Below, one piece after another: positions 6,068 to 8,664 of a DNA stretch of 8,664 bases. The first letter of the stretch is position 1, and each line of letters begins with the position of its first letter. The notes under the pieces were generated by a model. That model saw only the letters and a list, made by a program, of their open reading frames with translations. It ran no database searches and was not told the origin of the DNA. The position numbers were made by a program, and so were the translations under genes. The DNA comes from Sediminibacterium sp. UBA657 (lineage in GTDB: Bacteria; Bacteroidota; Bacteroidia; Chitinophagales; Chitinophagaceae). The stretch is taken from NCBI GenBank assembly GCA_002299885.1, contig DBOB01000011.1, positions 1 through 8,664 of the forward strand. The letters run 5' to 3'.

Positions 6068-7273
6068 TTACGCGCCTTCTCCTTTAATAGCTGCGATACC
6101 TGGCAGAATTTTGCCTTCAAAATATTCTAATAAAGCGCCACCGCCTGTACTTACATAACTTACTTTGTCATTGAAACCAAATTGATTCACGGCTGACACA
6201 CTGTCGCCACCTCCTACTAAACTAAAAGCACCTTTTTCGGTTGCTTCTGCCACAGCCTCGGCGATTGCTTTTGTTCCAGCTTGATAATTAGACATTTCAA
6301 ACACCCCCATTGGACCATTCCACAAAATAGTTTTACTAGCCAAAATCACTTCTTTAAACTTCACTCTAGATTGTTCACCAATATCCAAGCCCATCCAACC
6401 GTCTGGAATTGACATGCTTTCGCAATTTTTTCTTTCTGTGTCATTGGAGAAAGCAGTGGTGATGATATTATCTACTGGTAAATGAATATTGACGCCTTTT
6501 GCTTTCGCTTTTTCTAAAATTTCTAAAGCAAGTGGCATACGATCGTCTTCGCAAATAGATGTTCCAATGTGACCACCTTGTGCTTTGAAAAAAGTATACG
6601 CCATCCCACCACCAATAATGATATCGGTAGCGCGCTCCAATAAATTTTCAATGATTAAAATTTTATCCGACACTTTCGCGCCACCAATAATAGCCGTGAA
6701 AGGTTTTTGTGCTTCGTGCAAAACTTTTTCTGCACTCACTACTTCTGCTTCCATCAAGAAACCAAAGGTTCTATTTTCTTTAGCAAAATATTGTGCAATG
6801 ATAGCTGTAGAAGCGTGTGCTCTATGCGCTGTACCAAATGCATCGTTCACATATACATCCCCTAGCTTTGCTAATTTTTCGGCAAATGCTGGGTCGCCTT
6901 TTTCTTCTTCCTTATAAAATCTTAGGTTCTCTAATAACAATACCTGGCCTGCCTGTAAAGCTGCTGCTTTATTTACGGCGTCTGCACCAATGCAATCATC
7001 GGCAAACTGTACCTCCTTGCCGCCCAATAATTCAGACAAATGTGCCACTACATGTTTTAAAGAATATTTATTGGTAGGACCATCCTTTGGTCTACCCAAA
7101 TGACTCATTAAAATAACACTACCACCGTCTTGTAAAATTTTGTTGATTGTTTTTACAGTGGCACGCATACGAGTGTCATCTGTTATTTGAAATTGCTCAT
7201 TTAAGGGCACATTAAAATCGACACGAACAAGGGCTTTTTTACCCGCGAAAGAAAATGATTGAAAACTGCTCAT
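6068..7273 (-). CDS. pgk: Phosphoglycerate kinase
   Basis: This enzyme transfers phosphate from 1,3-bisphosphoglycerate to ADP, giving 3-phosphoglycerate and ATP, in cytoplasmic glycolysis (reversible in gluconeogenesis). The 401-residue length is typical of bacterial PGK. Family motifs appear in order: RVDFNVP (17-23), SHLGRP (57-62), ENLRFY, then NDAFGTAHRAHAST, GGAKVSDK, GGGMAYTF, NGPMGVFE and the C-terminal nucleotide-binding GGGDS and STGGGALLE. No disruption is seen. It lies 97 bp downstream of gap on the same strand, but a terminator sits between them and I find no clear consensus promoter in the 51 bp after it; transcription may come from a weak local promoter or from read-through. 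No Shine-Dalgarno sequence precedes the ATG. Confidence 0.98.
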   Translation of the reverse strand: MSSFQSFSFAGKKALVRVDFNVPLNEQFQITDDTRMRATVKTINKILQDGGSVILMSHLGRPKDGPTNKYSLKHVVAHLSELLGGKEVQFADDCIGADAVNKAAALQAGQVLLLENLRFYKEEEKGDPAFAEKLAKLGDVYVNDAFGTAHRAHASTAIIAQYFAKENRTFGFLMEAEVVSAEKVLHEAQKPFTAIIGGAKVSDKILIIENLLERATDIIIGGGMAYTFFKAQGGHIGTSICEDDRMPLALEILEKAKAKGVNIHLPVDNIITTAFSNDTERKNCESMSIPDGWMGLDIGEQSRVKFKEVILASKTILWNGPMGVFEMSNYQAGTKAIAEAVAEATEKGAFSLVGGGDSVSAVNQFGFNDKVSYVSTGGGALLEYFEGKILPGIAAIKGEGA

Positions 7274-7324
7274 ATTGTATGTTTAAATTCTTTTATAATT
7301 TTTGTGGCTACTTGGAAACTGAAT

Positions 7325-7351
7325 AAAAATGCCCCCGGATTTCGGAGGCAT
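7325..7351 (-). terminator. Intrinsic terminator of gap
   Basis: On the minus strand ATGCCTCCG (7343-7351) pairs with CGGGGGCAT (7329-7337) across a five-base loop, followed by TTTTATTC. One of the nine pairs is a G-U wobble in the minus-strand RNA and a C-A mismatch in the opposite RNA, so it is oriented for gap. It begins 18 bases after the gap stop codon. The T run is short, so some read-through into pgk is plausible. Confidence 0.85.
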
Positions 7352-7369
7352 TGTATATGTTTAATTTAC

Positions 7370-8380
7370 TTATTTAATTTTGCTTGCAAAGTATTTAACA
7401 GTGCGCACTAATTGGCTTACATAGCTCATTTCGTTATCGTACCAAGCTACTGTTTTAACCAACTGTACATCGCCTTGTGTCATTACTTTAGTTTGTGTTG
7501 CATCAAATAAAGAACCATAAGAAATACCAATGATATCAGAACTTACAATCTCATCTTCAGTGTAACCAAAAGATTCATTTGCTGCTGCTTTCATAGCTGC
7601 GTTTACTTCCTCGGCAGTTACTTTCTTAGTTAAGATGGTTGTTAATTCAGTTAAAGAACCAGTGATGGTTGGAACACGTTGTGCTGATCCATCTAATTTA
7701 CCTTTTAAACTAGGTAATACTAAACCGATTGCTTTTGCGGCACCGGTTGTGTTAGGAACAATATTCGCAGCAGCTGCTCTAGCTCTTCTTAAATCATTTT
7801 TTGGATGCGGTCCGTCCAAAGTATTTTGGTCATTGGTATAGGCATGCACGGTTAACATTAAACCAGTCACGATACCAAATTGCTCTTCTAAAACTTTCGC
7901 CATTGGCGCTAAACAGTTCGTAGTACAAGATGCACCAGAAATCACTGTTTCAGTACCATCAATAATTTCATGGTTGGTATTGAACACCACAGTCTTCATT
8001 TCGCCAGTTGCTGGAGCAGAAATCACCACTCTTTTTGCACCTGCTTTAATATGTAATTCTGCTTTTTCTTTATCTGTAAAGAATCCAGTAGACTCAATCA
8101 CTACATCTACATCATGCGCGCCCCAAGGAATTTGAGCTGGATCTCTTTGTGCATATATTTTAACAGCATGGCCATTTACCACTACTGCATCTTCTGTAGA
8201 TTTTACTTCGGCATCAAAACGACCTTGAGCACTATCATACTTTAATAAGTGCGCTAAAGCAGCTGGAGAAGTAAGGTCATTGATTGCCACGACTTCGATC
8301 CCTGGTGTATTGTAAATTTGACGGAAAACTAAACGTCCGATACGGCCAAAACCGTTGATTGCCACTTTTACTGAACTCAT
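7370..8380 (-). CDS. gap: Type I glyceraldehyde-3-phosphate dehydrogenase
   Basis: This enzyme oxidises and phosphorylates glyceraldehyde-3-phosphate to 1,3-bisphosphoglycerate, the substrate of the neighbouring PGK. The 336-residue length is typical. The Rossmann nucleotide-binding motif NGFGRIGR is at 9-16, and D35 after the second strand (AINDL) is the residue typical of NAD preference. The catalytic cysteine is C152 in SCTTNCLAP and the general base is H179 in LTVHAYTNDQ. The LRRARAAAANIVP segment and the terminal AWYDNEMSYVSQLVRT match the family. The start at 8380 puts the NAD motif at the normal distance from the N-terminus; the preceding bases are A-rich without a Shine-Dalgarno. Its own terminator separates it from pgk. 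Confidence 0.98.
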   Translation of the reverse strand: MSSVKVAINGFGRIGRLVFRQIYNTPGIEVVAINDLTSPAALAHLLKYDSAQGRFDAEVKSTEDAVVVNGHAVKIYAQRDPAQIPWGAHDVDVVIESTGFFTDKEKAELHIKAGAKRVVISAPATGEMKTVVFNTNHEIIDGTETVISGASCTTNCLAPMAKVLEEQFGIVTGLMLTVHAYTNDQNTLDGPHPKNDLRRARAAAANIVPNTTGAAKAIGLVLPSLKGKLDGSAQRVPTITGSLTELTTILTKKVTAEEVNAAMKAAANESFGYTEDEIVSSDIIGISYGSLFDATQTKVMTQGDVQLVKTVAWYDNEMSYVSQLVRTVKYFASKIK

Positions 8381-8409
8381 TGTATTCGATTTATTTATTA
8401 ATAGAGATG

Positions 8410-8417
8410 CGAAGATA
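8410..8417 (-). promoter_or_regulatory. Candidate -7 box of the gap promoter
   Basis: The minus strand reads TATCTTCG, one substitution from TAnnTTTG. It would place the start site near 8404, about 24 bases before the ATG, similar to the lemA arrangement. No good -33 box is found at the expected distance (about 8437-8442), which is AT-rich. A 10-bp palindrome (8443-8452) lies just upstream. Confidence 0.42.
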
Positions 8418-8585
8418 CAATCCTTTTAAAAATAAAATCCTAAATCCGGATTAAATAACGAACAAGACTCAATAAAAACAAGCTTTAAGACAATCAGCAG
8501 GATATTTCATTAAACACAAACCTTTGCAGTAGCCATATTCTTGAAATAGCTAATTTCTCAAAATCAGGAAAAAAAGGCCAAATTG

Positions 8586-8617
8586 TTTGGCAGTAAAGCC
8601 TATGAATCCTATTTTTG
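8586..8617 (+). promoter_or_regulatory. Promoter of the tRNA gene at the right edge
   Basis: On the plus strand TTTG (8586-8589, extended TTTGGC) and TATTTTTG (8610-8617) are 20 bases apart, a full match to the Bacteroidota -33/-7 consensus. The following bases GCGACCC are C-rich, as in the three rRNA promoters. A start near 8624 would leave a leader of roughly 25 bases before the tRNA. The 160 bp or so between the gap promoter region and this site holds no gene I can support. Confidence 0.8.
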
Positions 8618-8648
8618 CGACCCAATTGACCCAAAAGGTCATACAGTT

Positions 8649-8664
8649 GGCCGGTTCGTCTATC
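8649..8664 (+). tRNA. tRNA-Glu, 5' end only (partial)
   Basis: The last 16 bases, GGCCGGTTCGTCTATC, fit the start of a tRNA: a seven-base acceptor arm GGCCGGT, then T8 and C9, then D-stem GTCT and A14. The TTCGTCTA stretch is characteristic of tRNA-Glu (compare E. coli GTCCCCTTCGTCTAG). The promoter just upstream supports a stable RNA gene. The anticodon is beyond the window, so the isotype rests on this short resemblance. Confidence 0.72.

Noticed and set aside
6585..7077. Two overlapping plus-strand open frames inside the pgk region
   Set aside because: They lie antisense to a well-conserved PGK sequence, have no family resemblance and are explained by codon composition of the real gene.
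7635..7841. Plus-strand open frame inside gap
   Set aside because: It is antisense to conserved GAPDH sequence, short and without independent support.
8543..8557. Small inverted repeat GAAAT...ATTTC upstream of the tRNA promoter
   Set aside because: Five weak pairs in AT-rich DNA are expected by chance, and nothing nearby gives it a role.
8602..8664. Plus-strand open frame beginning MNPIFATQLTQKV and running off the right edge
   Set aside because: A full-consensus promoter (8586-8617) would start transcription after this ATG, and the frame runs into what reads as the start of tRNA-Glu. The product resembles nothing I recognise.

Overview
The window looks like an ordinary chromosomal segment from an AT-rich member of the Bacteroidota. 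A family-level guess such as Chitinophagaceae would be inference only. Three things support the phylum. Promoter-like sites fit the phylum's -33/-7 consensus (TTTG, about 19-20 bases, TAnnTTTG). None of the protein genes has a convincing Shine-Dalgarno sequence; the bases before the start codons are A-rich instead. The proteins themselves (secreted M1 aminopeptidase, LemA/TPM cluster) are of a kind common in the phylum.

Layout, left to right. Positions 1-26 are the extreme 5' end of a 16S rRNA gene on the minus strand. Positions 27-488 hold its leader and three tandem promoters, spaced about 130 bp apart and all firing leftward into the rRNA operon. Next comes truA (minus), a tRNA pseudouridine synthase, which also points at the rRNA operon. 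A divergent intergenic region follows, then a secreted M1-family metallopeptidase on the plus strand (1462-3939). This gene converges on a three-gene minus-strand operon across a perfectly palindromic terminator that can serve both directions. The operon, in order of transcription, is lemA, a signal-less TPM-domain protein, and a secreted, membrane-anchored TPM protein with a glycine-rich tail; the last two overlap by four bases. Further right are two glycolytic genes on the minus strand, pgk and gap, transcribed gap then pgk, each with its own intrinsic terminator. The window ends with a plus-strand stable-RNA promoter and the first 16 bases of what reads as a tRNA-Glu gene.

Function. gap and pgk encode consecutive glycolytic steps (glyceraldehyde-3-phosphate to 1,3-bisphosphoglycerate to 3-phosphoglycerate plus ATP). 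truA, the rRNA operon and the tRNA belong to translation. The LemA/TPM operon is an envelope-associated cluster whose biochemical role I cannot state from sequence. I see no phage, insertion sequence, CRISPR array or defence system, and no evidence of a new multi-gene system. The most interesting signal is regulatory: the three rRNA promoters and the tRNA promoter share an extended signature with a C-rich stretch just after the -7 box, and each rRNA promoter is followed by a boxA-like element.
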